Assembly: GCF_000203915.1 (NCBI RefSeq)
Contig: NC_008390.1
Coordinates: 2,480,001-2,544,000, forward strand
Source: Burkholderia ambifaria AMMD
GTDB taxonomy: Bacteria; Pseudomonadota; Gammaproteobacteria; Burkholderiales; Burkholderiaceae
Length of the DNA stretch: 64,000 nucleotides
Direction of reading: 5' to 3'
The notes under the pieces are model-generated. The model ran no database searches. It was not told where the DNA came from and saw nothing but the letters and a program-made list of their open reading frames with translations. The position numbers and the translations under genes are program-made. Position 1 is the stretch's first letter. Each line of letters begins with the position of its first letter. Below, piece by piece: positions 1-15,075 of the stretch.

Positions 1-1912
<1,912 letters not shown>

Positions 1913-2160
1913 GGAGTGCGGCCGGAGCGAGGGCAAAAGACTATTCTAGCGCTTCGCGGCGTCGCGGACCGCTGACGGCTCCTGACGCGCGGCACCGGCC
2001 GAAATCGCAATTCGCCGCGCGATCGCCGCCTCCGGCAGCGTGAATTCGCTACAATGTCAGGCTGCTGCGCTTTCCGGCGCCGTGCCCGTTGGCGCGCGGT
2101 CCGCTGCGCCCGCCCCGCCGGCTGAAAGCCTGACCCTCTTTTCACAACTGCCGAATCATC
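1913..2160. promoter_or_regulatory. Divergent intergenic region uvrB / tyrB
   Basis: A 248-bp gap between divergent genes. A plausible -10 for uvrB is TAGAAT on the minus strand near 1943-1948, and for tyrB TACAAT on the plus strand at 2050-2055. Neither has a good -35 at 17 bp, so both promoter calls are tentative. No LexA box is visible. Confidence 0.35.
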
Positions 2161-3360
2161 ATGTCGCTCTTCTCCGCTGTCCAGCTTGCTCCCCGCGACC
2201 CGATCCTGGGCCTGAACGAAGCCTTCAACGCCGATGCGCGTCCGACCAAGGTCAACCTCGGCGTCGGTGTGTACACGAACGAAGAAGGCAAGATTCCGCT
2301 GCTGCGCGCCGTTCGCGAAGCGGAAAAGGCGCGTGTCGACGCCGGCCTGCCGCGCGGCTACCTGCCGATCGACGGGATCGCCGCCTACGACGCAGCGGTG
2401 CAGAAGCTGCTGCTCGGCAACGATTCGCCGCTGATCGCCGCAGGCCGCGTGGTCACCGCGCAGGCTCTGGGCGGCACGGGCGCGCTGAAGATCGGCGCCG
2501 ATTTCCTGCGCACCGTGAACCCGAACGCGAAGGTCGCGATCAGCGATCCGAGCTGGGAAAACCACCGCGCGCTGTTCGAAGCCGCCGGCTTCGAAGTCGT
2601 CGCGTATCCGTACTACGACGCCGCCACCAACGGCGTGAACTTCGACGGCATGCTGTCGGCGCTGAACGGCTATGCGGCAGGCACGATCGTCGTGCTGCAC
2701 GCGTGCTGCCACAACCCGACCGGCGTGGACCTGACCGAAGCGCAATGGCAGCAGGTCGTCGACGTCGTCAAGGCGCGCAACCTCGTGCCGTTCCTCGACA
2801 TGGCCTACCAGGGCTTCGGCGAGAACATCGAGGCAGATGCAGCGGCGGTGCGCCTGTTTGCCGCGGCCGACCTGAATGCATTCGTGTCGTCGTCGTTCTC
2901 GAAGTCGTTCTCGCTGTACGGCGAGCGCGTCGGCGCGCTGTCGATCATCACGTCGAGCAAGGAAGAAGCGACGCGCGTGCTGTCGCAACTGAAGCGCGTG
3001 ATCCGCACGAACTACTCGAACCCGCCGACCCATGGCGGCGCCGTCGTCGCGGCCGTGCTCGCGTCGCCGGAACTGCACGCTGCATGGGTGCAGGAACTCG
3101 GCGAAATGCGCGACCGCATCCGTGCGATGCGCAATGGCCTCGTCGAGCGCCTGAAGGCGAGCGGCGTGGATCGCGACTTCAGCTTCATCAACGCGCAGCG
3201 CGGGATGTTCTCGTATTCGGGCCTGACCTCGGCGCAAGTCGATCGCCTGCGCGAAGAGTTCGGCATCTATGCAGTCGGCACGGGCCGCATCTGCGTGGCA
3301 GCGCTGAACACGCGCAACCTCGACGCGGTCGCCAATGCAGTCGCAGCAGTCCTGAAGTAA
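2161..3360 (+). CDS. tyrB: Aromatic-amino-acid / aspartate aminotransferase (class I, PLP)
   Basis: This 399-residue protein is a fold-type I, class I aminotransferase that moves the amino group between aspartate or aromatic amino acids and 2-oxoglutarate/oxaloacetate. The PLP-binding lysine is K248 in SSSFSKSFSLYGERVG, and the HNPTGVD segment (about residues 184-190) supplies the cofactor-contacting Asn. Length matches AspC/TyrB proteins of about 397-400 residues. In Burkholderia this gene is usually annotated tyrB or generically as an aromatic amino acid aminotransferase; substrate preference cannot be read from sequence. It is a single-gene unit followed by a strong hairpin terminator shared with the convergent hbdH gene. 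Confidence 0.93.
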   Translation: MSLFSAVQLAPRDPILGLNEAFNADARPTKVNLGVGVYTNEEGKIPLLRAVREAEKARVDAGLPRGYLPIDGIAAYDAAVQKLLLGNDSPLIAAGRVVTAQALGGTGALKIGADFLRTVNPNAKVAISDPSWENHRALFEAAGFEVVAYPYYDAATNGVNFDGMLSALNGYAAGTIVVLHACCHNPTGVDLTEAQWQQVVDVVKARNLVPFLDMAYQGFGENIEADAAAVRLFAAADLNAFVSSSFSKSFSLYGERVGALSIITSSKEEATRVLSQLKRVIRTNYSNPPTHGGAVVAAVLASPELHAAWVQELGEMRDRIRAMRNGLVERLKASGVDRDFSFINAQRGMFSYSGLTSAQVDRLREEFGIYAVGTGRICVAALNTRNLDAVANAVAAVLK

Positions 3361-3406
3361 GTCGGCATCCGCGGGCGGCAGCCGTCACCGGCCCGCCCCG
3401 CCGAAA

Positions 3407-3439
3407 CAAAAAACGCGCTCTCCGGAGCGCGTTTTTTTA
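3407..3439. terminator. Bidirectional rho-independent terminator (tyrB / hbdH)
   Basis: An AACGCGCTC-TCCG-GAGCGCGTT hairpin is flanked by an A-run on the left and seven Ts on the right, so it can stop transcription from both convergent genes. Confidence 0.88.
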
Positions 3440-3509
3440 TGGCTTCGTGCATTGCCGGCGAGGGCTCGCCACGAACGGTACGCGTGGCGACTGCCCGTGC
3501 CGGACTCCG

Positions 3510-4298
3510 TTACTTCATGAACCAGCCGTGGCTGACGACGACCGACTGCCCCGTGAGCGCGGCGCTCGGGAACGCCGACAGGAACAGCACCGTCTGCGCG
3601 ACGTCCTGCACCGTCGTGAACACCCCGTCGACCGTGTTGCCGAGCATCACCTTCTTGATCACTTCCTCTTCGCTGACGCCGAGCTCCTTCGCCTGCTCCG
3701 GAATCTGCTTGTCGACCAACGGCGTGCGCACGAAACCCGGACACACGACGTGCGAGCGCACGTTGTGCTTCGCGCCTTCCTTCGCCAGCACGCGCGCGAG
3801 GCCCAGCAGCCCATGCTTGGCCGTCACGTAGGCCGACTTCAGCGGCGACGCTTCGTGCGAATGCACCGAGCCCATGTAGATCACGACGCCGCCGCGATCA
3901 TCCTTGTACATGTGCTTGAGCGCGGCCTTCGTCGTCAGGAATGCGCCGTCGACGTGGATCGCCTGCATCTTCTTCCAGTCGGAGAACGCGTAGTTCTCGA
4001 TCGGATTGACGATCTGGATGCCGGCGTTCGACACGAGGATGTCGACCGAGCCGAACGCTTCGGCGACCTTGTCGATGCCGCTGTTCACGGCCTCCTCGTT
4101 GGTCACGTCCATCGCGACGCCGATCGCCTTGCCGCCTGCCTTGTTGATCTCGTCGGCAACCGCGTTCGCGCCGTCCTGGTTCAGGTCGGCGATCGCGACG
4201 GCCGCACCCGCCTTGGCGAGCTCCAGTGCGATTTCCTTGCCGATGCCGCTTGCGGCGCCCGTGACGACTGCGGTCTTGCCGCTCAGATCTGCTGCCAT
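3510..4298 (-). CDS. hbdH: 3-hydroxybutyrate dehydrogenase (SDR family)
   Basis: A 262-residue classical short-chain dehydrogenase. Visible are the NAD-binding GAASGIG motif (residues 14-20), NAG (91-93), catalytic S144, and Y157-x3-K161. Overall sequence and the C-terminal [10 protein letters not shown] match bacterial D-3-hydroxybutyrate dehydrogenases, which interconvert 3-hydroxybutyrate and acetoacetate using NAD and so link polyhydroxybutyrate breakdown to central metabolism. The start is supported by GGAGA eight bases upstream of the ATG. It is divergent from the aldo/keto reductase at 4463 with a 164-bp gap. Confidence 0.93.
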   Translation of the reverse strand: MAADLSGKTAVVTGAASGIGKEIALELAKAGAAVAIADLNQDGANAVADEINKAGGKAIGVAMDVTNEEAVNSGIDKVAEAFGSVDILVSNAGIQIVNPIENYAFSDWKKMQAIHVDGAFLTTKAALKHMYKDDRGGVVIYMGSVHSHEASPLKSAYVTAKHGLLGLARVLAKEGAKHNVRSHVVCPGFVRTPLVDKQIPEQAKELGVSEEEVIKKVMLGNTVDGVFTTVQDVAQTVLFLSAFPSAALTGQSVVVSHGWFMK

Positions 4299-4462
4299 GT
4301 CCGTCTCCTTCCGTTATCGGATCGAAAAAGCGCGCCCCCGCCGCATCCGCTTTCGTCGCGGGCTCGTGCCGGCGGGCCAGCCGCTATTGTGCACGATCGG
4401 CCCCGCCGTTCGCGCGCAAAACGTCTAAGCTTAAGGTCGGTTCCGAGTCGCGGGAGATTTTC

Positions 4463-5434
4463 ATGCACTATCGACGGCTAGGCCGCTCCGGCCTCCAGAT
4501 CAGCGAGCTTTCGCTCGGCTCGTGGGTCACCTACGGCAACCAGGTCGATCACCGGGCCGCCCGCGAATGCCTCGCGGCGGCCCGCGATGCGGGCGTCAAT
4601 TTCTTCGACAACGCCGAGGTCTACGCGGGCGGCAAATCCGAGGAAATCATGGGCCAGGCGCTCAAGTCGCTCGGCTGGCCGCGCATCAGCTATCTCGTGT
4701 CGACGAAGTTCTTCTGGGGGCTCGCGGAAGCGCCGAATCAGTACCACACGCTGAACCGGAAATATCTGCTGAACGCGATCGACGGCTCGCTGCGCCGGCT
4801 GCAGCTCGACTATGTCGACCTCGTCTACTGCCATCGCCCGGATCCGAACACGCCGATCGAGGAAACGGTGTGGGCGATGAGCGACATGATCGTGCGCGGC
4901 AAGGCGCTGTACTGGGGCACGTCCGAATGGAGTGCCGACGAGATCCGCGCGGCGTATGAAATTGCCGAGCGGCACCATCTGCACAAACCGGTCGTCGAGC
5001 AGCCGCAGTACAACCTGTTCCACCGTACCCGGGTCGAACGCGAATACGCGCGGCTCTACGACGACTACGGCCTCGGCCTGACGACCTGGAGCCCGCTTGC
5101 ATCGGGGCTGCTCACCGGCAAGTACCGTAATGGCGTACCGCCGGGCAGCCGCGCGGAACTGCAGGGCTACGATTGGCTCCGCGATCGGCTGACGGACCCG
5201 ACCAGCAACGATGTGGTCGAACGGCTCGGCGGAATCGCGGCCGAACTCGGTTGCAGCACCGCCCAGCTCGCGATCGCGTGGGTACTCGCGAATCCGCGCG
5301 TGAGTTCGGTCATTACGGGCGCCTCCCGGATCGAGCAGATCGGCGACAACATGCGCGCGCTCGACGTCGCCGCCAAGCTGACGCCGGAGGTCAGGCAACG
5401 CATCGAGGAGGCCGTCGGCGACGCATACGAGTAA
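4463..5434 (+). CDS. Aldo/keto reductase (Kv-beta-like / AKR6-type)
   Basis: A 323-residue TIM-barrel aldo/keto reductase that reduces carbonyl compounds with NADPH. The catalytic tetrad is visible as D49 (NFFDN), Y54, K82 (STKFFW) and H124 (DLVYCHRP). C-terminal elements ([13 protein letters not shown]) match the NADPH-binding segment of voltage-gated potassium channel beta-subunit homologues and YghZ-like enzymes. The natural substrate cannot be inferred; such enzymes often detoxify methylglyoxal or other aldehydes. GGGAGA lies just upstream of the ATG. Downstream rlmJ is 110 bp away and probably has its own promoter. Confidence 0.9.
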   Translation: MHYRRLGRSGLQISELSLGSWVTYGNQVDHRAARECLAAARDAGVNFFDNAEVYAGGKSEEIMGQALKSLGWPRISYLVSTKFFWGLAEAPNQYHTLNRKYLLNAIDGSLRRLQLDYVDLVYCHRPDPNTPIEETVWAMSDMIVRGKALYWGTSEWSADEIRAAYEIAERHHLHKPVVEQPQYNLFHRTRVEREYARLYDDYGLGLTTWSPLASGLLTGKYRNGVPPGSRAELQGYDWLRDRLTDPTSNDVVERLGGIAAELGCSTAQLAIAWVLANPRVSSVITGASRIEQIGDNMRALDVAAKLTPEVRQRIEEAVGDAYE

Positions 5435-5544
5435 GGCGAGTCACGTCCACTCGCGTACAATACGCGGCCGCAGTGGACGCGGCCCGACGGCCGCGCGCGA
5501 TCGTCCGTTTTCATCGATTCATCCTTCGTTTCAGGCAGCCAGCC

Positions 5545-6390
5545 ATGCTCAGTTATCGTCACGGTTTTCACGCAGGCAACCACGCGGACGTGCTCAAGCA
5601 CGCCGTCGTCGTCCAACTGCTACGCTACCTGAACAAGAAAGACAAGTCGTACTGGTACATCGACACGCACGCAGGCGCCGGCGTGTATTCGCTGCGCGAG
5701 GGTTATGCGGCCAAGACGGGGGAATTCGACACCGGCATCGGCCCGCTGTGGAACGACAAGAATCTGCCGGAGGCGCTCGGCGATTACATCGACGAGGTGC
5801 GCGCGCTGAACGATGACGGCGAGCTGCACTACTATCCGGGCTCGCCGTATCTTGCATGGCGCGCGATGCGCGAGCAGGACCGGATGCGCCTGTTCGAGAT
5901 GCATACGACGGAAATCGACGTGCTGCGTCACAACTTCCGCGATGCCGGGCGACGCGCGATGATTTACGCCGGTGACGGCTTCGAAGGGATCAAGGCGCTG
6001 CTGCCGCCGCCGCCGCGACGCGCGCTGGTGCTGATCGATCCGTCCTATGAGGACAAGAAAGATTACGCGCGCACGGTGACCTGCGTAACGGAATGCCTGA
6101 AGCGTTTCGCCACCGGGTGTTACGCGATCTGGTATCCGCAGGTTGCGCGGGTGGAGTCGCAGCGTTTTCCTGAACAGCTCAAGCGCCTGCAGCCGAACAA
6201 CTGGCTGCACCTGACGTTGACGGTATCGAATCCGCCGGCAGATGGCCTAGGACTTTACGGCAGCGGAATGTTCATCCTGAATCCGCCGTACACGCTCGCA
6301 CAGAGCATGAACGAAGCGCTGCCCTATCTCGTCGAACGTCTGGGACAGGACAGCGGCGCCCGATGCGAGATCGAGCACCGCGGGAACTGA
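5545..6390 (+). CDS. rlmJ: 23S rRNA (adenine(2030)-N6)-methyltransferase
   Basis: A 281-residue class I SAM methyltransferase that methylates A2030 of 23S rRNA. The N-terminal MLSYRHGFHAGNHADVLKH block is diagnostic of RlmJ. YIDTHAGAGVY forms the SAM-binding loop, and the catalytic motif appears as LIDPSYEDKKDY where many homologues have DPPYE. The reading frame is open further upstream to 5173 inside the aldo/keto reductase gene, but the conserved N terminus begins at the ATG at 5545. It ends 15 bp before the convergent small gene at 6406, with no clear terminator between. Confidence 0.94.
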   Translation: MLSYRHGFHAGNHADVLKHAVVVQLLRYLNKKDKSYWYIDTHAGAGVYSLREGYAAKTGEFDTGIGPLWNDKNLPEALGDYIDEVRALNDDGELHYYPGSPYLAWRAMREQDRMRLFEMHTTEIDVLRHNFRDAGRRAMIYAGDGFEGIKALLPPPPRRALVLIDPSYEDKKDYARTVTCVTECLKRFATGCYAIWYPQVARVESQRFPEQLKRLQPNNWLHLTLTVSNPPADGLGLYGSGMFILNPPYTLAQSMNEALPYLVERLGQDSGARCEIEHRGN

Positions 6391-6405
6391 GCGGGCGGCG
6401 GGCCG

Positions 6406-6741
6406 TTACGGTTGCAGTCTCGGGGCGGGCCTCGGCTGATTCGCACGCGACGCACCCCAGCCCGGCACATTGATATACGGCGCGACGAACAACGGGACCG
6501 ACGAATTCGGTCCCTGCCCGGCCGGCGTTCGCATGCCCGCGGGTTCGACAATCGGCTCGGACGATAACGGCGCCGTTTGCAACACAAGGCCGCCCTGGCC
6601 ATCCTGGATCCCGCGTTGCGTATCGAGAATCAGCGGCTTGGACGAAGTCGCCGCACCCGCCGCGATGCCGTGAACGAGCACCGCAGCGCCCAGAACGAGA
6701 CGCGCACCGGAAGCGTGACGCACATCGAGACGCAAGCGCAT
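6406..6741 (-). CDS. Small exported protein of unknown function
   Basis: I do not recognise this gene. From the ATG at 6741 it encodes 111 residues: a basic N terminus (MRLRLDVRHASGAR), a hydrophobic stretch (LVLGAAVLVHGIAAGAA) that looks like a signal peptide, then a proline-rich, low-complexity mature part of about 80 residues without cysteines. The frame is open to 6873, but GGAAGA eight bases before 6741 and the signal peptide there favour the shorter form. It follows the DUF3563 gene on the same strand, separated by a terminator, so it is probably transcribed alone. A periplasmic or surface role is inference from the signal peptide only. Confidence 0.6.
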   Translation of the reverse strand: MRLRLDVRHASGARLVLGAAVLVHGIAAGAATSSKPLILDTQRGIQDGQGGLVLQTAPLSSEPIVEPAGMRTPAGQGPNSSVPLFVAPYINVPGWGASRANQPRPAPRLQP

Positions 6742-6813
6742 GGTCGTAATCTTCCTATGGAAAAGCAGGTGCATACCATAGCGCCACGCTGACGATTTCG
6801 CCAGATCCGGCGC

Positions 6814-6855
6814 ACAAAAAAACAAAGCCCCGTCAATACGGGGCTTGCTTTTTCG
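6814..6855 (-). terminator. Rho-independent terminator of the DUF3563 gene
   Basis: Read on the minus strand, AGCCCCG-loop-CGGGGCT is followed by TTGTTTTTTT. It sits just downstream of the small gene ending at 6889; an A-rich flank also allows weak activity in the other direction. Confidence 0.8.
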
Positions 6856-6888
6856 CTCGGTGCCACACGGCACCTGACGGTACTCCGC

Positions 6889-7035
6889 TTACAGCGAGTA
6901 GCCGTTGGTTTCGAGCGAACGGATGCGGCTCTCGAGCTGGACGATATCCGACGACGTAGCGAGGTAAGCCTCACGGCGCTCGCGCTCTGCGGATTCGAAC
7001 CAGTTGCTCAGCTTTTCGACGATGTAGGCGATCAT
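6889..7035 (-). CDS. DUF3563-like mini-protein (48 aa)
   Basis: A 48-residue frame beginning MIAYIVEKLSNWFESAER and ending TNGYSL. It starts at ATG 7035 with GGAGA seven bases upstream and ends at TAA 6889, directly before a terminator. The sequence is an amphipathic, charged helix (IEKLSNWF.., RERREAYL.., ESRIRSLE) with no signal peptide or cysteines. It resembles the DUF3563 family of short proteins found in Burkholderia and relatives, whose function is unknown. It is too short for usual ORF cut-offs but has its own RBS and terminator, so it is a genuine monocistronic gene in my view. Confidence 0.78.
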   Translation of the reverse strand: MIAYIVEKLSNWFESAERERREAYLATSSDIVQLESRIRSLETNGYSL

Positions 7036-7249
7036 GACTTTCTCCAAGGAAGGGGAACCCTGGCGAATTCGAGATTCGGGGATTTCCCGTAAGGGTTATC
7101 CCGAATTATAGCGATGTCGCACCAAGATGCTAGTGAAATGCTTGCATGAAAACCATTCCAATTCGGAATGGTTCGTGAACCATCTTCGTCAACACATTGA
7201 TTTATAAGGATATTGAATTGAGGCTCCTCTTCGCCCTGGAGGGCGTGCA

Positions 7250-7654
7250 CTAATCTGGTTCACCGACGGGGTCGGCAAGACGCGCCAAGATCGGGCATTC
7301 CGGGCGTCCGTCACCATGGCAGTGCGCGGCGAGATCGGCGAGCGTATTGCGCATGTCGCTCAATTCCGCGATCCGCTTGTCGAGTTCGGCCACGTGTTCG
7401 AGGGCGATCGACTTCACTTCCGCGCTGGCGCGGGAGCGGTCTCGCCAGAGCATCAGCAATTTGCGGATATCCTCGACGAGAAAGCCGAGCCGCCGCGCCT
7501 GGCGGATGAAACGCAGGATATGGAGTTCATCCGAACCGTAGATCCGGTATCCGGCGTCGCTACGCTTGCTCGGCGCAAGGAGGCCGACCTGTTCGTAGTA
7601 CCGGATCATTTTTGCGCTGACGCCGGATTCGCGCGACGCGTCGCCGATATTCAT
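7250..7654 (-). CDS. cueR: MerR-family copper-efflux regulator CueR-like
   Basis: A 134-residue MerR regulator. The N-terminal winged helix (MNIGDASRESGVSAKMIRYYEQVGLL) is followed by the dimerisation helix and a C-terminal loop CHGDGRPECPIL, whose two cysteines match the Cu(I)-binding loop of CueR/HmrR. Such proteins bind between the -35 and -10 of copper-export genes and activate them on Cu(I). The frame is open to 7720, but the conserved start MNIGD at 7654 is preferred. No copA ATPase or copper chaperone lies in this window, so the regulator is separated from its expected targets; it sits between the DUF3563 gene and the rRNA operon. Confidence 0.88.
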   Translation of the reverse strand: MNIGDASRESGVSAKMIRYYEQVGLLAPSKRSDAGYRIYGSDELHILRFIRQARRLGFLVEDIRKLLMLWRDRSRASAEVKSIALEHVAELDKRIAELSDMRNTLADLAAHCHGDGRPECPILARLADPVGEPD

Positions 7655-7828
7655 TCCCTGCCCCTCTCCATCAAGCTCTGGTCGAACACGAACGTCGACG
7701 CACGAAGCGGCCGACGACACTTCGATCGTATCAAATCGCGTGATTTCGTTCCGGCGTGGGCGATGACGGCAGGATCAACGGCGATGAGATCCTTGTCGTG
7801 CTGCCTTGGCCCTTTCCGCCGCGCCAAT

Positions 7829-7861
7829 GCAAAAACCCCCGCCTTTTGGGCGGGGGTTCTT
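7829..7861 (-). terminator. rRNA operon terminator
   Basis: On the minus strand, ACCCCCGCC-AAAA-GGCGGGGGT is followed by TTTTGC right after the 5S gene: a 9-bp GC-rich stem with a U tract, typical of an rrn terminator. Confidence 0.9.
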
Positions 7862-7871
7862 GGCTTGGGGA

Positions 7872-7986
7872 GCCTGACGATTACCTACTTTCACACGGGA
7901 ATCCGCACTATCATCGGCGTAGAGTCGTTTCACGGTCCTGTTCGGGATGGGAAGGGGTGGGACCGACTCGCTATGGTCATCAGGCA
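7872..7986 (-). rRNA. rrf: 5S ribosomal RNA
   Basis: The minus strand carries the beta-proteobacterial 5S sequence, from TGCCTGATGACCATAGCGAG to TAGGTAATCGTCAGGC, whose ends pair with each other. Ends are placed by this pairing and may be off by a base or two. It is the last gene of the operon, 130 bp after 23S and directly before the terminator. Confidence 0.95.
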
Positions 7987-8116
7987 AAGAGGGTTGTCGC
8001 GCTGCTTCGCAACGCGACCAATCCGGGAAGAAGCAGTAATTTTGGGTTGTGTGTATCACACACGAGAATCCAACCGGTCCGACGCGCTCTGTCAGCGCGA
8101 AACAGACTTGTTATAG

Positions 8117-10996
<2,880 letters not shown>

Positions 10997-11286
10997 CTAT
11001 AACGAGTCTGTCTCATCTTTCGACGCGACAGTCGCTACAGGTTGAGTTCTCGCGTTGTGCCGTATTCCAATTGAGTCAAACATAGAGTTCGAATCATCTT
11101 GAGATACATCGATACAATCACAACCCGGATAGTTTTCACGTCCATCTCAAGACGCTTCCGCTATCCAAATTACTTACTTCTTCCAGATTGTTAAAGAACG
11201 ACAGCCGATATCTGTTGATATCACTCTGACTGGCTCAATCGCCAATGACAAAGATTCGACGACGTCGAACACTTGTCATTGAGGAT
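10997..11286 (-). other. Internal transcribed spacer between tRNA-Ala and 23S, with boxA
   Basis: A 290-nt AT-richer spacer. At about 11181-11201 the minus strand reads GTCGTTCTTTAACAATCTGG, a typical antitermination boxA element of rRNA operons preceding 23S. No gene is seen in it. Confidence 0.7.
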
Positions 11287-11362
11287 TGGTGGAGGCAGAC
11301 GGGATCGAACCGACGACCCCCTGCTTGCAAAGCAGGTGCTCTCCCAGCTGAGCTATGCCCCC
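11287..11362 (-). tRNA. tRNA-Ala (anticodon TGC)
   Basis: A 76-nt cloverleaf from GGGGGCATAGCTCAGCTGGG to TCTGCCTCCACCA, with the anticodon loop centred on TGC in CTGCTTTGCAAGCAGG and an encoded CCA. It lies in the 16S-23S spacer, as usual in this group. Confidence 0.97.
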
Positions 11363-11404
11363 ATGAGTACAGATTTCCTCAGGTACCTACCGCAGACAAG
11401 ACAA

Positions 11405-11481
11405 TGGTGGGTCTGGTTGGATTCGAACCAACGACCCCCGCCTTATCAAGACGGTGCTCTAACCGACTGAGCTACAGACCC
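11405..11481 (-). tRNA. tRNA-Ile (anticodon GAT)
   Basis: A 77-nt cloverleaf from GGGTCTGTAGCTCAGTCGGT to AACCAGACCCACCA, with anticodon GAT in CGTCTTGATAAGGCGG and an encoded CCA. It is the first tRNA after 16S. Confidence 0.97.
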
Positions 11482-11544
11482 CTGAGTCTGTCTTTAATTT
11501 ACAGCCGATAAGCGTGAGCGCTCAACTTTGCGAGATAGCTCTGG

Positions 11545-13077
<1,533 letters not shown>

Positions 13078-13477
13078 AAACCTGTTACTGTTTTCGGTTC
13101 GGTTAAGAACCGGTCGCTCACTCAAAGCTGACAGGAATATGAATCACTTCATAAACCTGACTTACTTTAGTGTGAGACTCTTGATACTTTCGCTATCTGA
13201 TCCGAGGATCAGCTCGCTTCCATCAAGCGCCCACACTTATCGGCTGTTAATTTTTAAAGAGCATTTCTGCGAGAAACCTTCTGTTTCCCGGCAGCGCTGC
13301 GTTTTCAGCAGCAGAGAAGCGAGATTATGAACCGTCTTTCTTCGCTCGTCAACAACTTTCTGAACTGCTTCGCTGCGACGGCGGGGGTTCAACTTCGTGT
13401 GCGCCGGGGCTTCTACAACCTTCCCCGTCAGCACCGCTTCCCTTCCTCCCGCGCCGCGTTTCCGTTAGCGCGAAAGA
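13078..13477 (-). other. rRNA operon leader with boxA
   Basis: About 400 nt between the predicted transcription start (near 13477) and mature 16S. At 13251-13263 the minus strand reads TGCTCTTTAAAAA, the boxA antitermination signal, followed by TTAACAGCCGATAAG. No coding sequence is supported here. Confidence 0.75.
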
Positions 13478-13483
13478 GGCGTG

Positions 13484-13540
13484 ATTCTAAGCACCCGCCT
13501 CGAACTGCGCAAGGGGTTTGATGGATTTTTCTTCACCCCC
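13484..13540 (-). promoter_or_regulatory. rRNA operon promoter (P1-type) with AT-rich UP element
   Basis: On the minus strand, a -35 TTGCGC (13507-13512) and a -10 TAGAAT (13484-13489) are separated by exactly 17 bp. The -35 is preceded by the A-rich tract GAAGAAAAATCCATCA (about 13520-13537), which fits an UP element. The predicted start is near 13477. Confidence 0.78.
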
Positions 13541-13641
13541 GTCGAGACGGCCTTCCGGCCATGCCGAAGCACAAGGCCGCTTATGGTGCAAAGAACGGAC
13601 TAGAATGTGAGGCTCTTCGCCCCTTTCTATACGTATTTAAT

Positions 13642-14859
13642 ATGCGCCAGCGAATCGCCAAACGCCTCCCCCCCGACGCCGACAAACTGGTCGGCCTGTC
13701 GCTTGCGCTCTTCGCCTCGGGCAGCCGCATCGAGGATCGCTTCTGGGAAGCGAAGCTCGACGCACTGCTCGCCAAGATCGTTCGCAATGGCAACCAGACC
13801 ACGCTCGACGCGGCACTCGACCATCTGCAGCAGAACCACCCCGATGCCTATGGCGCGCTCGCCGACATGGCCGAGACGCACAGTGAATCGATGGTGATCG
13901 AGCACGACGGCCAGCCGTACGATGCACTGCTGGTTGCCGTCCCCGTTCTTGCGTGGACGCGCTACATGATTCCGTCAGGCTCGCTGAAAGGCGATGTCGC
14001 CGACGCACTGCGCACGCAACTGCAGGCGCACGTGCTCGCGAGCGGCACGCTCGTCGGACTGGCCCCGTTCCTGTACAGCATCGACCAGCTGCCGCGCCAC
14101 CACGTCGAGACCTACCGGCTCGTCCAGCAACTCGCGCATGCAGCAATCGGCCAGCACGCCGCCAAGCTGAGCTTCGGCGACCTGCCCGAAACTTCGCCGA
14201 TCCTCGCCGACCCGCGCTTCCTGCTCGCCGTGGTGGCCGCGCCGGCCGGTGCACCGCTGTTCCGCTGGCAGGAAGAAGAGCACGGCAACCGGATCGAACG
14301 CGGCCAGTGTCTCGAGCAGTGGACCGCCCAGGGCGGCCCGAGCCTGTCGGTCGCCCTCCCCGGCTGCGAGTTCGAATGCCTGCTTCCGGACGCGTACTAC
14401 TCGGCCTGCCGCGATGCGGACGAGAGGATCCGTCCGCACACGGTCCGAACGGCCATCCGTTATCTTTTCGACACACTTGGTGCGGCACCGCAAGAACTTC
14501 GCGCCGTGGTCGCGGGCTTCGGCGAGCGCCGGATCGACGAGTATCGCGTCGGCTTCACGCGACGTGCCAGCAACGACGTGATCTATGGCGTCGTGTGGCC
14601 TCTGTACGGCCGCGAGAACGGCGACGTGTCGACCGACAACGCGACGCTCGAAGGCGAAGCGCCGATGGAAGGGCCGATGGAGGAAATCGTGAGTCTGCTG
14701 AAGGAATGCGGCGTAACCGACGTCCGGCGGCACGCAGGCCGCTTCGAGCCCGAGTACTGCGACGACTGCGGCGTGCCGCTCTATGCGGACCCCCTCGGCG
14801 AGATCGTCCACGCCGAAATGCCGGAAGACGCATCGCCGGCCCAGCCGCACTTTCACTGA
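13642..14859 (+). CDS. DUF2863 family protein, function unknown
   Basis: A 405-residue cytosolic protein starting MRQRIAKRLPPDADKLVGLS. I recognise the DUF2863 family, conserved in Burkholderiaceae without a known role. It has no signal peptide or membrane segment; near the C terminus a CDDCGVPLY segment has a C-x2-C pair that could hold half of a metal site. The frame is open to an ATG at 13561, but that lies close to the rRNA promoter; a possible -10 (TAGAAT at about 13598) makes 13642 the better start. It is divergent from the rRNA operon and ends at its own terminator. Confidence 0.85.
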   Translation: MRQRIAKRLPPDADKLVGLSLALFASGSRIEDRFWEAKLDALLAKIVRNGNQTTLDAALDHLQQNHPDAYGALADMAETHSESMVIEHDGQPYDALLVAVPVLAWTRYMIPSGSLKGDVADALRTQLQAHVLASGTLVGLAPFLYSIDQLPRHHVETYRLVQQLAHAAIGQHAAKLSFGDLPETSPILADPRFLLAVVAAPAGAPLFRWQEEEHGNRIERGQCLEQWTAQGGPSLSVALPGCEFECLLPDAYYSACRDADERIRPHTVRTAIRYLFDTLGAAPQELRAVVAGFGERRIDEYRVGFTRRASNDVIYGVVWPLYGRENGDVSTDNATLEGEAPMEGPMEEIVSLLKECGVTDVRRHAGRFEPEYCDDCGVPLYADPLGEIVHAEMPEDASPAQPHFH

Positions 14860-14894
14860 TCCGCGCACCGCAGGCTCGTCGAGCCTGCCCGACC

Positions 14895-14930
14895 AAGCCG
14901 CTCCCGGTTCCTGCCGGAGCGGCTTTTTTT
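14895..14930 (+). terminator. Rho-independent terminator after the DUF2863 gene
   Basis: AAGCCGCTCC-loop-GGAGCGGCTT is followed by a run of seven Ts. Confidence 0.9.
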
Positions 14931-15075
14931 CGCCCGCATTTTCCCTCCGCTCAAAATTTCGGACTTTTCCTAAGCCTTTCAGCCAAGCAGACATCGTGTA
15001 AGGTCTTTGTCATGATCGGATCCACGCCAAGACATGCCGACGGCAAATCAATGACTCACCTTACGGAGGTTGAAT

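Noticed and set aside
1913..2160. LexA/SOS box for uvrB
   Set aside because: No CTG-N10-CAG palindrome is visible near the uvrB start.
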